NCBI RefSeq assembly: GCF_019710635.1
Contig: NZ_JAIFZS010000048.1
Location: 29,039-93,038 of the forward strand
Direction: 5' to 3'
Origin: Mycolicibacterium xanthum
GTDB lineage: Bacteria > Actinomycetota > Actinomycetes > Mycobacteriales > Mycobacteriaceae
DNA length: 64,000 nt
Shown here: in pieces, positions 40,131-49,047 of the stretch
Layout: each line of letters starts with the position of its first letter
Position numbering within the stretch: position 1 is the first letter of the stretch
Translations under genes and position numbers: made by a program
Notes under the pieces: model-generated
What the model saw: only the letters and a program-made list of their open reading frames with translations
Databases searched by the model: none
What the model was told of the DNA's origin: nothing

Positions 40131-41589
40131 AGCGCGGGGAAGCTCGGTCCGCGATGAGATCCAGGCACGCCAACGGACGCTCGCCCCACCACTGGTCGGG
40201 CGTCGCGATCACCGCAGCCTCCCGGACCCCGGGGTGCGCCGCGATCGCATTCTCCAACTCGACCGAGGAAATCCACTCCCCACCGGACTTGATCACGTCC
40301 TTGGACCGATCCCTCAGGCGCACGTAGCCGTGACGGTCGACCGCCGCCACATCGCCGGTGCGCAGCCAGCCCTCGCTGAACCGCTGCCCGCTGGTCGGGT
40401 CGTCAAGGTAGTCCGCAGCAATGCTGGGGCCGCGTACCTGCAGCTCGCCGGTGCTCTCGCCGTCCCACGGCAGAACTGTGTCGTCGTCGCTGACGATCCG
40501 GGCCTCCACGAATGGCAGCGGTCGCCCGGACTGCTGCCGGTAATGCCAGTGTTCCTCACCGTCTGTGTTCGCCGGTGGCACGCTGACCGCGACCACGGCG
40601 GTGCATTCGGTCATGCCCCACACCTGCAGGACCGTCACCCCATGCCGATCCTCGAAGCCCTGCATCAGCTGCCGGGGGACCGCGGCGCCGCCGCACAACA
40701 CCAGCCGCAGCGACGACAGATCCGGGAGGTGGGAATCGGCATAACGCAACAGGTCGGTCATGATCGTCGGCACCGCACCCGAGACACTCACCCGCTCCCG
40801 CTCGATCAACCTGGCGAGCGACTCGCCCTGCAGGAACCGCCCCGGCAGCACCAGCGACGCCCCGGCCAGAGCGGAGGCGTAGGGCAGCCCCCAGGCGTTC
40901 GCGTGGAACATCGGCGCGGCCGGCATGACCCGGTCCGCCGCCCGCAGCCCAAACGAGTCCGGCAGGCAGGCCAGCAACGAGTACACCGCCGTAGACCGGT
41001 GCGAATACAGCACACCCTTCGGGTTGCCGGTCGTGCCCGAGGTGTAGCACAGACTGGAGGCCGACCGCTCATCCACCGCCGGCCAGACGAACTCCTCCGG
41101 TTGCCCGGCCAGCAGATCCTCATAGCGCACCGCGCCCGGCAACCCGTCGACCTCGCCGGAACCGACGACCACGAAACGCTCGACCATGGGCAGCCGGGGT
41201 ACCAGCGGCGCCAGCAGCGCCACCAGCGAGTCGTCCACCAGGATCACCCGGTCCCGAGCGTGGTTGATGATGTAGACCAGCTGGTCGGGGTGCAACCTCA
41301 GGTTCAGGGTGTGCAACACCGCCCCCATGCACGGCACCGCGTAATACGCCTCCAGGTGTTCCTGGGTGTTCCAACAGAGCGTGGCCACCCGATCGCCCGG
41401 TCCCACGCCCAGCGACCTCAGCCCGCCGGCCAGTCGCCCGACCCGACCGGCCAATTCGCCGTAGCTCGTGTGCCGCACCCCCTCGGGGTACAGCGTCACT
41501 ACTTCCGAGCAGTGGTGGACCGTGCTCATCCGGTAGAGCAGGTGCTGCACCGTCAACGGGAAGTCGTTTTGCATCAGACCGGTCAACAT
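40131..41589 (-). pseudogene. Acyl-CoA synthetase (AMP-ligase), C-terminus lost at the element junction
   Basis: ATG 41589 follows GGAGGGAGCCCGAG. The first about 480 residues are a normal long/medium-chain AMP-ligase: LCYTSGTTGNPKGVLYSH (P-loop), APMFHANAWGLPYA, VWGMTECTAVVAV, and GWLRTGDVAAVDRHGYVRLRDRSKDVIKSGGEW. After AAVIATPDQWWGERPLA, similarity ends and the frame runs into attR and stops inside the element (39985). The C-terminal swinging domain with the catalytic Lys is missing, so the product is probably inactive for full turnover. It is best explained as a gene truncated by recombination at the att site; the open frame reaching 39985 is artificial. Confidence 0.85.
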
Positions 41590-41931
41590 CTCGGGCTCCC
41601 TCCGATTGGTCTGCGGACTACTCCCACGATGCCGGTTTGCCGGTGACGCGAGCAGTGGGGAGGCACCCCCCAATTTGGGAGCGGCTCCAGCTGCCTTCGT
41701 GGTGGTGGAGCTCCAGTGGTTTCAGCGCGCGGTGCGCGGGGTTGGTCTCCGGGCGTTCGCAGGGGAACCCAAACGGCACTGTGACCCTACAAATGAACCC
41801 GCTGACCCCACGTCCGCCCATTTCGTTCCGCTCGCGTCCCAAAAACGGTTCTGGTGCGGGGATGATGTCCGCTTGCGGATTGGCCTATCCCAATCGGAGG
41901 TATCGCACGCACTCACGTTGCCCCGGCGGAG
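41590..41931. other. Noncoding stretch upstream of the toxin-antitoxin pair
   Basis: About 340 bases between the acyl-CoA ligase start and the ParDE operator. No gene is supported. A GC-rich inverted structure (GGGGAGGCACCCCCC, near 41657-41671) is the only feature seen. Confidence 0.5.
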
Positions 41932-41950
41932 AGTAGGATTTAGTCCTACT
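41932..41950. promoter_or_regulatory. Operator of the ParDE operon
   Basis: AGTAGGA-TTTAG-TCCTACT is a perfect 7-bp inverted repeat 20 bases before the antitoxin start. Ribbon-helix-helix antitoxins of this class bind such palindromes to repress their own operon. Confidence 0.7.
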
Positions 41951-41970
41951 ACTCACGGAGGGGTCTGCCA

Positions 41971-42240
41971 ATGCGCACGACACGGCAACTGAGCATCACG
42001 CTCCCGAACGATATGGCCGATGCGCTGCGTCAGCGGGTGAGCTCGGGGGAGTACGCCAGCGAGAGCGAAGTCATCCGGGAGGGACTACGGGCGTTGTTTG
42101 CCCGCGATCAGGCTGTTGAAGCCTGGCTTCGTGACGAGGTCGCGGCCGCGTACGACGCCGTAGTTGCCGATCATTCGCGCGCTGTGACCGCGCAGTCAGT
42201 GCGTGCTCGGCTGGCCGCCGAGCAGGCCGGGGGCGCGTGA
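41971..42240 (+). CDS. parD: Type II antitoxin, ParD family
   Basis: An 89-residue ribbon-helix-helix protein of the ParD/CC2985 type: TTRQLSITLPNDMADALRQR, VSSGEYASESEVIREGLRAL, the classic strand-helix-helix module, then a C-terminal toxin-binding helix region (AWLRDEVAAAYDAVVADHSR). ATG 41971 follows CGGAGGGG. It neutralises the toxin encoded downstream and represses the operon through the palindrome at 41932-41950. The four-base overlap (GTGA) with parE is typical. Confidence 0.9.
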   Translation: MRTTRQLSITLPNDMADALRQRVSSGEYASESEVIREGLRALFARDQAVEAWLRDEVAAAYDAVVADHSRAVTAQSVRARLAAEQAGGA

Positions 42241-42557
42241 GTTTCACCGTCGAATTCACGCCTGAGGCGGAAGATCAGCTGGTCGAGCTATATCGCTACA
42301 TTGCGGCGGCGGGGTCGACGGAAGTTGCGGCGTGTTACACGGACGAGATCGTCGCGTACTGCGAGCAACTGGCCGCATTCCCGCATCGTGGCAGAGCGCG
42401 CGATGATGTTAGGCCGGGACTGCGCACGATCGGTTTCAAGCGCCGAGTCGTTATTGCCTTCGCTGTGTTGGGCCAGGCTGTGGTGATCATCGGCATCTTC
42501 TACGGCGGACGCGATTACGAGGCTGTCCTTAGTGACCCCGAGATTGGGACCGAGTAG
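42237..42557 (+). CDS. parE: Type II toxin, ParE/RelE family
   Basis: A 106-residue toxin of the RelE/ParE fold: FTVEFTPEAEDQLVELYRYIA at the N-terminus, then FPHRGRARDDVRPGLRTIGFKRRVVIAFAV and a final IIGIFYGGRDYEAVLS, which has the GGRD(Y/F) signature of this group. ParE toxins usually poison DNA gyrase; RelE relatives cleave mRNA. The target here is not known. The pair lies between attR and the third att copy and may stabilise this segment. Confidence 0.9.
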   Translation: MSFTVEFTPEAEDQLVELYRYIAAAGSTEVAACYTDEIVAYCEQLAAFPHRGRARDDVRPGLRTIGFKRRVVIAFAVLGQAVVIIGIFYGGRDYEAVLSDPEIGTE

Positions 42558-42725
42558 CCGACGCACGAAGTGTGTCGGACGCACGTCAACGGTGCCGGAA
42601 CGCGACTGCGGCCTGTTGACGCCGTCAACACCTTCTGCGTTTCCGCACGTCGTTTCGCGTGCTCTTGCGTCGTTTCGCGTCGTCAATTTCCGCATTTCCG
42701 CTGGTCAGCGCCATTTCTGTAGCGA

Positions 42726-42747
42726 GTTCGATTCCCCTTAGCTCCAC
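42726..42747 (+). repeat. Third, partial copy of the tRNA-Ala 3' end (att remnant)
   Basis: Twenty-two bases (42726-42747) are identical to the end of tRNA-Ala (30573-30594) from the T loop outward. An integrase remnant follows immediately on the minus strand, as int does after attL. The bases before it (42721-42725) do not match the tRNA. Confidence 0.8.
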
Positions 42748-42780
42748 AGAGTTCGAGCAGTTCATGGAGGTTGCTGGTCG

Positions 42781-43220
42781 TCAGACCTCCGGCGCCGTGC
42801 GCAGTGCGTCCGCAGCAGCTTGAATGGCCGCGTCGAGACGATCCGCGACTTCGTCCAAAGTCCTCATCGAATAGGTCCGCGTAGGTGTCGAGCGTCATTG
42901 AAGCCGTCGCGTGCCCGAGCATTCGCTGCACAGCTTTGACATTCGCGCCCGCCGACACTGCCAAGCTCGCCGCCGAATGTCTCAAGTCGTGCGGGGTGAT
43001 CGAGGGGAACTTGGGGTCGGCCTTCTGGCACTTCATGACCGCCGGGTCGAACACCCTCGCCCGCCAGTTCGAGTTCCGCAGCACCCCACCCCGGGAATCG
43101 GTGAACACCAGATCTTCGCGGCCCTTGCCGACCATCAGCGCCGACTGCTCGTCGGCCAGGGTCGCCGGGAACGGCACCGACCGGCGCTCGTGCGTCTTGG
43201 GCGTTGACCACACCAGGGAA
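42781..43220 (-). pseudogene. Integrase remnant, C-terminal third with frameshift
   Basis: The minus strand encodes a protein closely similar to the last about 140 residues of the intact integrase: VWSTPKTHERRSVPFPATL, KGREDLVFTDSRGGVLRNSN, the catalytic TPHDLRHSAASLAVS, MLGHATASM and the Tyr in TLDTYADLFDED. After LFDED the frame shifts by one base; in the corrected frame it continues LDEVADRLDAAIQAAADALR and stops at 42781. The N-terminal 60 percent is absent, replaced by unrelated sequence from about 43207. This is the left end of a second tRNA-Ala element that has otherwise been lost. Confidence 0.85.
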
Positions 43221-43247
43221 CCCAATCGACTTCCCAAGCTGAGTACG

Positions 43248-43275
43248 CGGGTTCGATTCCCGTCATCGGGTCGCT
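43248..43275 (+). other. tRNA T-arm-like sequence beside the integrase remnant
   Basis: GCGGGTTCGATTCCCGT (about 43252-43268) folds as a T arm and is followed by CATCGGGTC like a 3' acceptor strand, but no complete tRNA precedes it. It could be the 3' end of another tRNA left by integration or recombination. Confidence 0.4.
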
Positions 43276-43408
43276 TGAAAGCCCTGGTCAGGGGCTTTTC
43301 CCGTTTACACTCGCCGAGAGCGGCGCGCCGTGCCGTAACGGTCCCGCTGACTCCGCTAGGCCGTCGCTACTCCAAGACTGCGACCATGACTCGAGAGCGG
43401 GAAACAAC

Positions 43409-43830
43409 ATGACCACACCAGATCCAACCCGCACGGTCCGCATTGTGCTGGGAACGGCATTCACCGGCGCCGGTATTGCGCACGTCGTCAGACACGAATG
43501 GTTCGAAAGCCTGGTGCCCGAACCGTTGGCGAGGTGGCGCAAGCCGATCAGTGCGGTTACCGCCGTGATTCAGTTCGTCGGCGGGATCAGCATGTTCATC
43601 CCGCGCCTGCGCGCCTCGCCCGCTGGACCAATCTGGCGATGTTAGTTCCGACTCTGCCTGCGGCGGTCGCCCAGACCCGACACCCCGACCAGATGCGGGC
43701 ACTCGGGGTGAACCCCATGCTGGTTGTTGCTCGGGTCCCTGCACAAGTGCTGGTAGCCGCGGCAACGTGGTGGGCTACCCCGACCTCCTCCGGCGGCCCA
43801 CCAAATGCCGAACTGACACACCCTCGCAAC
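43409..43830 (+). pseudogene. DoxX-like membrane protein, frameshifted
   Basis: MTTPDPTRTVRIVLGTAFTG, HVVRHEWFESLVPEPLARWR and VTAVIQFVGGISMFIPRL read in one frame; after about 43608 the continuation is in the next frame (LARWTNLAMLVPTLPAAVAQ, then RVPAQVLVAAATWW). Joined, they form a normal small four-helix DoxX-like protein. One base is missing near 43608. Whether this is a true mutation or a sequencing error cannot be told from the sequence. Confidence 0.75.
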
Positions 43831-43863
43831 CGTCACCCCATCCCAACAAGTAGGAGGTCAGAA

Positions 43864-44010
43864 GTGCGGCTTGAAGGAAAGGTTGCATTGGTCACCGGCG
43901 CTACCGGCGGCATGGGCAGGCGTCGGCCCGCCTTTTCGCAAAGGAGGGCGCAGCCGTCTTGGTCGCTGCGCGTCACCAAGAACTCGCACACCCCGTCGTC
44001 CAGGAAATCG
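43864..44010 (+). pseudogene. N-terminal remnant of a short-chain dehydrogenase
   Basis: GTG 43864, with AGGAGG before it, opens RLEGKVALVTGATGGMG, the NAD-binding TGxxxGxG motif of SDR enzymes. The frame then shifts; SARLFAKEGAAVLVAARHQE follows in the next frame, and similarity ends near 44010. The remaining about 200 residues are missing. The rest of the gap to 44262 contains no gene I can support. Confidence 0.72.
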
Positions 44011-44262
44011 CGCATCGCCCCCTCAAACGAAGCCTGTGCACACGGCGCGAAAGAAGATGAACGCCACCAGGTGCACCGGAACAACCACGTGCACAGAGCT
44101 GATCAGCAGCCCGCCCCCGTACTCGGGCGGCACGGCCAGCCCCGCAACCCTGTACAGCAACGTCGGCTACCGCAGCCGCCGATGCGCCAGCTGGCACCTG
44201 ACGTCACACCTAAGAATCGGATAACTCCATATATTTCCAAAACGTGTCGGACCACTGGGACG

Positions 44263-46632
44263 CTACTGCCGGGTCATCGCGACGTTCATCCGCTGTTCCG
44301 GGCTGATCAGGTGCTCGTGGCTGTCCTCGCCGATCTCGACGATCGCCCAGTCGATGCTGCCGGTGAAGCCGTTGCCGGTCGGACCGTAATGCGGCGATAC
44401 CGGCGAGGCGCTGTCGACGCCGACGTCGCACGACTCGTCGACGCCAAGGATCATCGGTTGGGTTTGCTCCACGCGCCCCTGGCCGACGGCCTTGGCGTCG
44501 CAATACAACGTGACGTCACCGCCTTTGCCGAGTCCGCCGCCGTCGTAGGCGAATTCCATCCGGACCTGATGCGCGCCGGCGGTCAACGGCTCGTCGGCGG
44601 TCACGAAGTAGTGCTCGATGCCGAGGAGGTTGTAGCAGTAGGTCAGCTTGCCGTCGTGCGCGTACAGCGACCACCCGCCGACGTTGGTCCCGTGGGCGAT
44701 GACGACCCCTGCCGCGCCTATTTCGGGCACGATGAGACTCACCGTCACCGAATGTGACTTGTTCTTCAAGTTCAGCATGCAGTTCTCGTTGAGCCGCATC
44801 CCGGGATACATCGTCTGGCGATTGCCGCAGATGAGTTGCGGCCGACCGGCGATGTCGGCGTTGAAGCGCTCGAAGGCGCGGTCGTCGAGCGGAAGGACAT
44901 TGTATTTGACCGCCTCGACGAGCCAAAGGCGCTGCAAGTCGGCGAGTTTCTCCGGGTTCTCGTGGGAAAGGTTGTGCGCCTGACTCCAGTCGTCGGGCCC
45001 GTACAGTTCCCAGACGTCCTCCTCCAGCGGCGGCGCGTCGTCCAGCCACGGGGTGCGGTGCTTGGTGACCGCGGTCCAGCCCTGGTGGTAGATACCGCGG
45101 TTGCCGAACATCTCGAAGTATTGGACGTCGTGGATGTCGGGCGCGTTTGTGTCGAGCAGTGTCGGCAGCATGCTGACGCCTTCTAGAGGCGCCTGGTCGA
45201 TCCCGTTGACCGACGTCGGCTCCGGAAGCCCGGCCGCCTCGAGAATCGTCTTGGTCACGTCGATGACGTGGTGGAACTGGTTGCGCACCGAACCGCTGTC
45301 GGTGAGACGACGTGGCCAGTGCACGATGGTGCCGTTGCGGGTTCCGCCCCAGTGTGACGCGATCTGCTTCGTCCACTGGTAGGGCGTGCACATGGCGTGC
45401 GCCCATCCGACGGCATAGTGGTTGTGGGCGCGCGGAGTTCCGAAGTCGTCGATCTTGCTGAGGAGAAACTCGGGGGTCTCGATATCGGACATTCCGTTGA
45501 GGACGGCGATCTCGTTGAAGCAGCCGTTCGGGGTCCCCTCGGCGGAGGCCCCGTTGTCGCCGATGATGTAGATGATCAGCGTGTCGTCGAGGACCCCGAC
45601 TTCTTCGAGGGCGTCGATGAGCCGACCCACTTCGTGGTCGGTGTGTTCCAGAAAGCCCGCGTAGATCTCCATCTCACGGGCAAGCACCGGTTTGAGTTCC
45701 ACCGGCATGTCGTCCCACGCCGGAATCTCGGCGGGCCGGCGGGTGAGTTCGGCGTTCTCCGGCACCACACCCAGCTTCTTCTGCCGCGCGAGAATCTCCT
45801 CGCGCAGGGCGTCCCAACCCCTGTCGAACCTCCCGCGGTACTTGTCCACCCATTGCTCGTGCACGTGGTGGGGTGAATGTGTCGCACCGGGAGCGAAGTA
45901 CATGAAGAACGGCTTGTCCGGCGTGATGGCCTGCTGCTGGCGCACCCAATCGATCGCGTGATCGGCGAGATCCTCGTTGAGCGTGTAGCCCTCCTCCGGC
46001 GTTCGCGGCGGCTGCACGGCCGTCGTACCTTCGAACAATCGCGGGTAGTACTGATGGGTCTCGCCGCCGACGAACCCGTAGAAGTACTCGAACCCCGAAC
46101 CGGTCGGCCATTGCTGAAACGGCCCGACCGGAGACACCTCCCACACCGGCACCTCGTGGCACTTGCCGAACTGAGCGGTCGAGTATCCGTTCAGTTTCAG
46201 CGTCTCAGCCACCGGAGACTTGTCTTTCGGTCGGACGCTGCTGTATCCGGGAGCCGACGTGGCCATCTCGGTCACCCCGCCCATGCCGACCGAGTGGTGA
46301 TTGCGTCCAGTCAACAACGCTTGACGGGTCGGCGAGCACAGTGCCGTGGTGTGAAAACGATTGAGCTTCAGGCCACCGGCCGCGAGGCGCTCGGCGGCCG
46401 GGGTGTCGCAAGGACCTCCGAACGCCGACGACGCGCCGAAGCCCACGTCATCGAGCAGGATGATCAGCACGTTGGGCGCGCCCGGCGGCGGCCGCAGTGT
46501 GGTGATCGGCGGATACTTGGTGTTCGGATCCCTGGCGTCGTATGTGGTGAGCCCGACGTACCTGGGGTCGGGAATCGGCAAGACTTCCCGCATGATCGGC
46601 GCACTGTTTTCCTTGGATGATGAACTGGTCAT
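44263..46632 (-). CDS. Arylsulfatase, AtsD-like
   Basis: A 789-residue sulfatase, about the length of M. tuberculosis AtsD (Rv0663). The catalytic Cys99 is in CSPTRQALLTGRN, the formylglycine motif C-x-P-x-R. Metal ligands are seen in LLDDVGFGASSAFGG (Asp61, Asp62) and IIYIIGDNGASAEG. Other family blocks: FFMYFAPGATHSPHH and RHNTIVHWP-like GTRNGTIVHWPRR. The C-terminal 180 residues are a beta-rich domain common in this type. ATG 46632 is chosen since MTSSSSKENSAP begins the homologous part; open frame continues to 46875 in unrelated sequence. Substrate is unknown. No signal peptide is seen. It is intact among broken neighbours. Confidence 0.9.
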   Translation of the reverse strand: MTSSSSKENSAPIMREVLPIPDPRYVGLTTYDARDPNTKYPPITTLRPPPGAPNVLIILLDDVGFGASSAFGGPCDTPAAERLAAGGLKLNRFHTTALCSPTRQALLTGRNHHSVGMGGVTEMATSAPGYSSVRPKDKSPVAETLKLNGYSTAQFGKCHEVPVWEVSPVGPFQQWPTGSGFEYFYGFVGGETHQYYPRLFEGTTAVQPPRTPEEGYTLNEDLADHAIDWVRQQQAITPDKPFFMYFAPGATHSPHHVHEQWVDKYRGRFDRGWDALREEILARQKKLGVVPENAELTRRPAEIPAWDDMPVELKPVLAREMEIYAGFLEHTDHEVGRLIDALEEVGVLDDTLIIYIIGDNGASAEGTPNGCFNEIAVLNGMSDIETPEFLLSKIDDFGTPRAHNHYAVGWAHAMCTPYQWTKQIASHWGGTRNGTIVHWPRRLTDSGSVRNQFHHVIDVTKTILEAAGLPEPTSVNGIDQAPLEGVSMLPTLLDTNAPDIHDVQYFEMFGNRGIYHQGWTAVTKHRTPWLDDAPPLEEDVWELYGPDDWSQAHNLSHENPEKLADLQRLWLVEAVKYNVLPLDDRAFERFNADIAGRPQLICGNRQTMYPGMRLNENCMLNLKNKSHSVTVSLIVPEIGAAGVVIAHGTNVGGWSLYAHDGKLTYCYNLLGIEHYFVTADEPLTAGAHQVRMEFAYDGGGLGKGGDVTLYCDAKAVGQGRVEQTQPMILGVDESCDVGVDSASPVSPHYGPTGNGFTGSIDWAIVEIGEDSHEHLISPEQRMNVAMTRQ

Positions 46633-46789
46633 TGGCAGCCCCCACGAGCGGTTCGACCTGGCCGACGCTACCCGCAGGGCCACTGCGAAAAGTCGAGTTT
46701 CGATACAACCCCGCGACAACCTCGACGGTGACCGACTTGGCTCCACATTGGGATTGGGATGGCTCGTCGGGCGCGGTATTCGGCATGAG

Positions 46790-47440
46790 TGTCGAGTTCC
46801 CCGCGGGATGCATCGGTCGCTTGTGATCCGCGATCGATCAGTGCCGGTGGTCGCGACGTCAAGGCGTCGATGCACTGCTGGGTGAGAAGGATGCTGTCGC
46901 CGGTGGATTTCGAACTCGGGTTATCGCGGGGCGGTCTTGGTGAGTTGCTCCACGCGGGCTGCCACGCCGACGGCATCACCGATGAGAGCAAACTCCAGCT
47001 TGCCGCCCCGCCGATGGTTCCCGCGATCACTACGCCGGTGTTGATCCCGATACCGAGGCGAAGCTCCTCGGCGAATCGCTCGGCGACCTGACGGTCGATC
47101 AGCGCGGCGGCTCGCAATGCGGCGTCAGATCGGCGAGGTTGTTGGGTGCGCCGAACACGGCCACCGCGCCGTCGCCCAGGAACTTGTTCACATGCCCACC
47201 GGCGTCCACGACAGCGGGCACCACGATCTCAAACAACGCGTTGAGGCGGGCGACCGTGTCCTCGGCAGTGTTGGCTTCGGCGGACGGGGTGAAGTCGCGG
47301 ATGTCGATAAACATCACAGTGACTTAGGGGCGCTCACCGGTGAACACATCGTCACCCTGCTCAAGCAGCCGGGCCGTTAGAGCGGGATCGACGTAAGTCC
47401 CGAACGCGACCTGAAGTCGTTGCCGCTCAGCCAAACCGGC
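46790..47440 (-). pseudogene. Class III adenylate cyclase, disrupted
   Basis: Fragments in different frames rebuild a cyclase catalytic domain: LAERQRLQVAFGTYVDPALT and ARLLEQGDDVFTGERP, then a TAA codon (P-stop-VTV), VMFIDIRDFTPSAEANTAED (first metal Asp), HVNKFLGDGAVAVFGAP (second), and RLGIGINTGVVIAGTIGG in a shifted frame. At least one stop and two frameshifts are visible. The 5' part is cut by the IS3 remnant. It belongs to the type with an N-terminal membrane or HAMP region, now lost. Confidence 0.82.
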
Positions 47441-47454
47441 CTGCATCCGGGCGT

Positions 47455-47839
47455 CTCGACCCCGAACTCCTCGCGGTGAGTGTCGATGAAGTCGACTATT
47501 TCTCGTGTTGGCGGTCGAGCTCCGCCCCGAGGAAACTCGCTGCTCGTTTCAGTAACCGACGCGCGCTTGAGTTCTCGGTTCTCCTGCTCGAGCTCCTTGA
47601 GCCGCTGATGCTCCGCGGTGGACACCCCGGGAGCCAGGCCCTCGTCGATGTCGGCCTGGCGTACCCAGGTGCGCACCGACTCCACGCCGTAGCCGAACTG
47701 GGTGGCCACCCGCGCCACCGTGCCCTGCGTGGATGCCCAGCTCGGCGCGCAGGGCTCGCACCATCCGCACCGCGGCGGCCTTCTCCTCGGGGCTGTAGCG
47801 ACGTGTCGTGGGCTTCCCCGCAGACTGTTCCTTCGGCAT
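47455..47839 (-). mobile_element. IS3-family transposase remnant (orfA, start of orfB)
   Basis: ATG 47839 opens MPKEQSAGKPTTRRYSPEEK, AAVRMVRALRAELG; after a frameshift the orfA protein continues VARVATQFGYGVESVRTWVR, QADIDEGLAPGVSTAEHQRL and KELEQENRELKRA. The end LKRAASFLGAELDRQHEK-stop is readable in one frame and orfB begins in another (RPPTREIVDFIDTHREEFG), the normal IS3 overlap. The rest of orfB is missing. It separates the cyclase pseudogene from the relic at 47880. Confidence 0.85.
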
Positions 47840-47879
47840 ACCTGCATCCTCGTTTCCAGGGTCAGGAGCCTCCGGGATT

Positions 47880-48083
47880 TCCAGCGCGATTCAGACGGTG
47901 CTGTTCGCCGATGTGGTGCATTTGAGGGCGGCATGCCGCATTTGGCTGTTGCGGATGCGCGTACTGCTGGCCCGTGCCCAAGGCGACGACGCCTCCTACC
48001 GCGACTATCGGGACCGCTACCTGGCGATGGCCACATCGTTGGGCTTCGAGGGGCACATCAGGTGGGCCGAGGCGATGCCGTGA
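47880..48083 (+). pseudogene. Relic of a cyclase-ATPase gene (both ends only)
   Basis: IQTVLFADVVHL, the start of a class III cyclase domain, is directly followed by AACRIWLLRMRVLLARAQGD, DASYRDYRDRYLAMATSLGF and EGHIRWAEAMP-stop, the last 52 residues of a mycobacterial cyclase-AAA-TPR protein. The central thousand or so residues have been deleted. The C-terminal 157 bases are nearly identical to 63447-63603. Confidence 0.78.
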
Positions 48084-48134
48084 TGGCGGAGTCGCGGGCT
48101 ATGGGTGCAAACAGCAGGGCTGAGGTTTGAGCGC

Positions 48135-48992
48135 ATGAACTTGGTCGGCGTCATTGGGCTGGGTTTGATCGGCAGCGCGCTGGCGCACCGGCTCATCGCG
48201 ACCGGTGATGCACCGCTCGTGTTCGACGTGAAGCCCGAAGCAGTCGAAGGTGCAGTCGCGGCCGGCGCGATTGCAGCCGGCTCCTCCGCCGAACTGGCTG
48301 AACGCTGTGACGTGGTGCTGGTGTGCGTGCAGACCGACGATCAGTGCATCGCCGCTGTCTGCGGAGAAGGCGGAGTGCTCGAAGGCGCTGCGCCGGGCAC
48401 CTGTATCGCCGTGCTCTCGACGGTGTCGCCGTCGACTATCGAAAGCCTCGCCGCGACGGCCGCCGAGCGCGGCGTGCCTCTCGTCGACACCCCGGTCGCC
48501 GGCCGCGGCATGTTCAGCGTCGAGGAGGGCACGATGTCGGTGATGGTGGGCGATGACGGTGTGCTGGTGAGCCGGCTTGAGCCCACGCTGCGCCGCTTCG
48601 CGTCGAAGGTGGTGACGGCGGGCGGGCTCGGTAGCGGCGCGGCCCTGAAGCTGGCGCACAACATCGTCGTCTACGCGGGCTTCGCCGCGATGATGGAGGC
48701 AGTCGAGCTCGCCCGGGCTGCCGGGGTGCGGGAGGGTCTGATGGAAGAAGTTGCGCAGGCCAGCGGCGCGCTTTCCGAACTGAGTGCGTTCACACTGCCC
48801 TTCTATAAGCACTTCCGCGACGACCCGCGCGGGGCCGCCGAGGACGAAATCCTGCGAGTCGCAGCGGCGTTGCTCGACAAGGACTTGGCCGATGCGGTTG
48901 CTCTGGCAGCCGAGCACGACGTTGACGTACCGGTTGCGCGTCTGCTCTCGCACTTCGGTGACACGATCTTCCAGGTGAATCGCTCACGTTGA
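48135..48992 (+). CDS. NAD(P)-dependent reductase of the 6PGDH/HIBADH family
   Basis: A 285-residue cytosolic oxidoreductase. The Rossmann motif is VGVIGLGLIGSALAHRL, followed by the family's substrate block DTPVAGRGMFSVEEGTMSVM, and the catalytic Lys in GSGAALKLAHNIVVYAG. These are the beta-hydroxyacid dehydrogenase signatures; substrates range from 3-hydroxyisobutyrate to tartronate semialdehyde and imines, and cannot be fixed here. ATG 48135 is chosen because MNLVGVIG is the usual start; the frame is open from 48105. There is no weak or broken element: the gene is intact. Confidence 0.9.
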   Translation: MNLVGVIGLGLIGSALAHRLIATGDAPLVFDVKPEAVEGAVAAGAIAAGSSAELAERCDVVLVCVQTDDQCIAAVCGEGGVLEGAAPGTCIAVLSTVSPSTIESLAATAAERGVPLVDTPVAGRGMFSVEEGTMSVMVGDDGVLVSRLEPTLRRFASKVVTAGGLGSGAALKLAHNIVVYAGFAAMMEAVELARAAGVREGLMEEVAQASGALSELSAFTLPFYKHFRDDPRGAAEDEILRVAAALLDKDLADAVALAAEHDVDVPVARLLSHFGDTIFQVNRSR

Positions 48993-49047
48993 CACGGTCG
49001 CCGCAGCAATCACCGGTGTCTCGAGCGGGCATCAATTCCGGGCCGGT

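Noticed and set aside
42558..42725. Short TCGTTTCGCGT repeats as a CRISPR-like array
   Set aside because: Only two imperfect copies about 20 bases apart and no cas genes; not an array.
43833..44230. Minus-strand frames between the SDR remnant and the sulfatase
   Set aside because: Parts look hydrophobic, but no frame has a start, ribosome site or family signature; left as decayed sequence.
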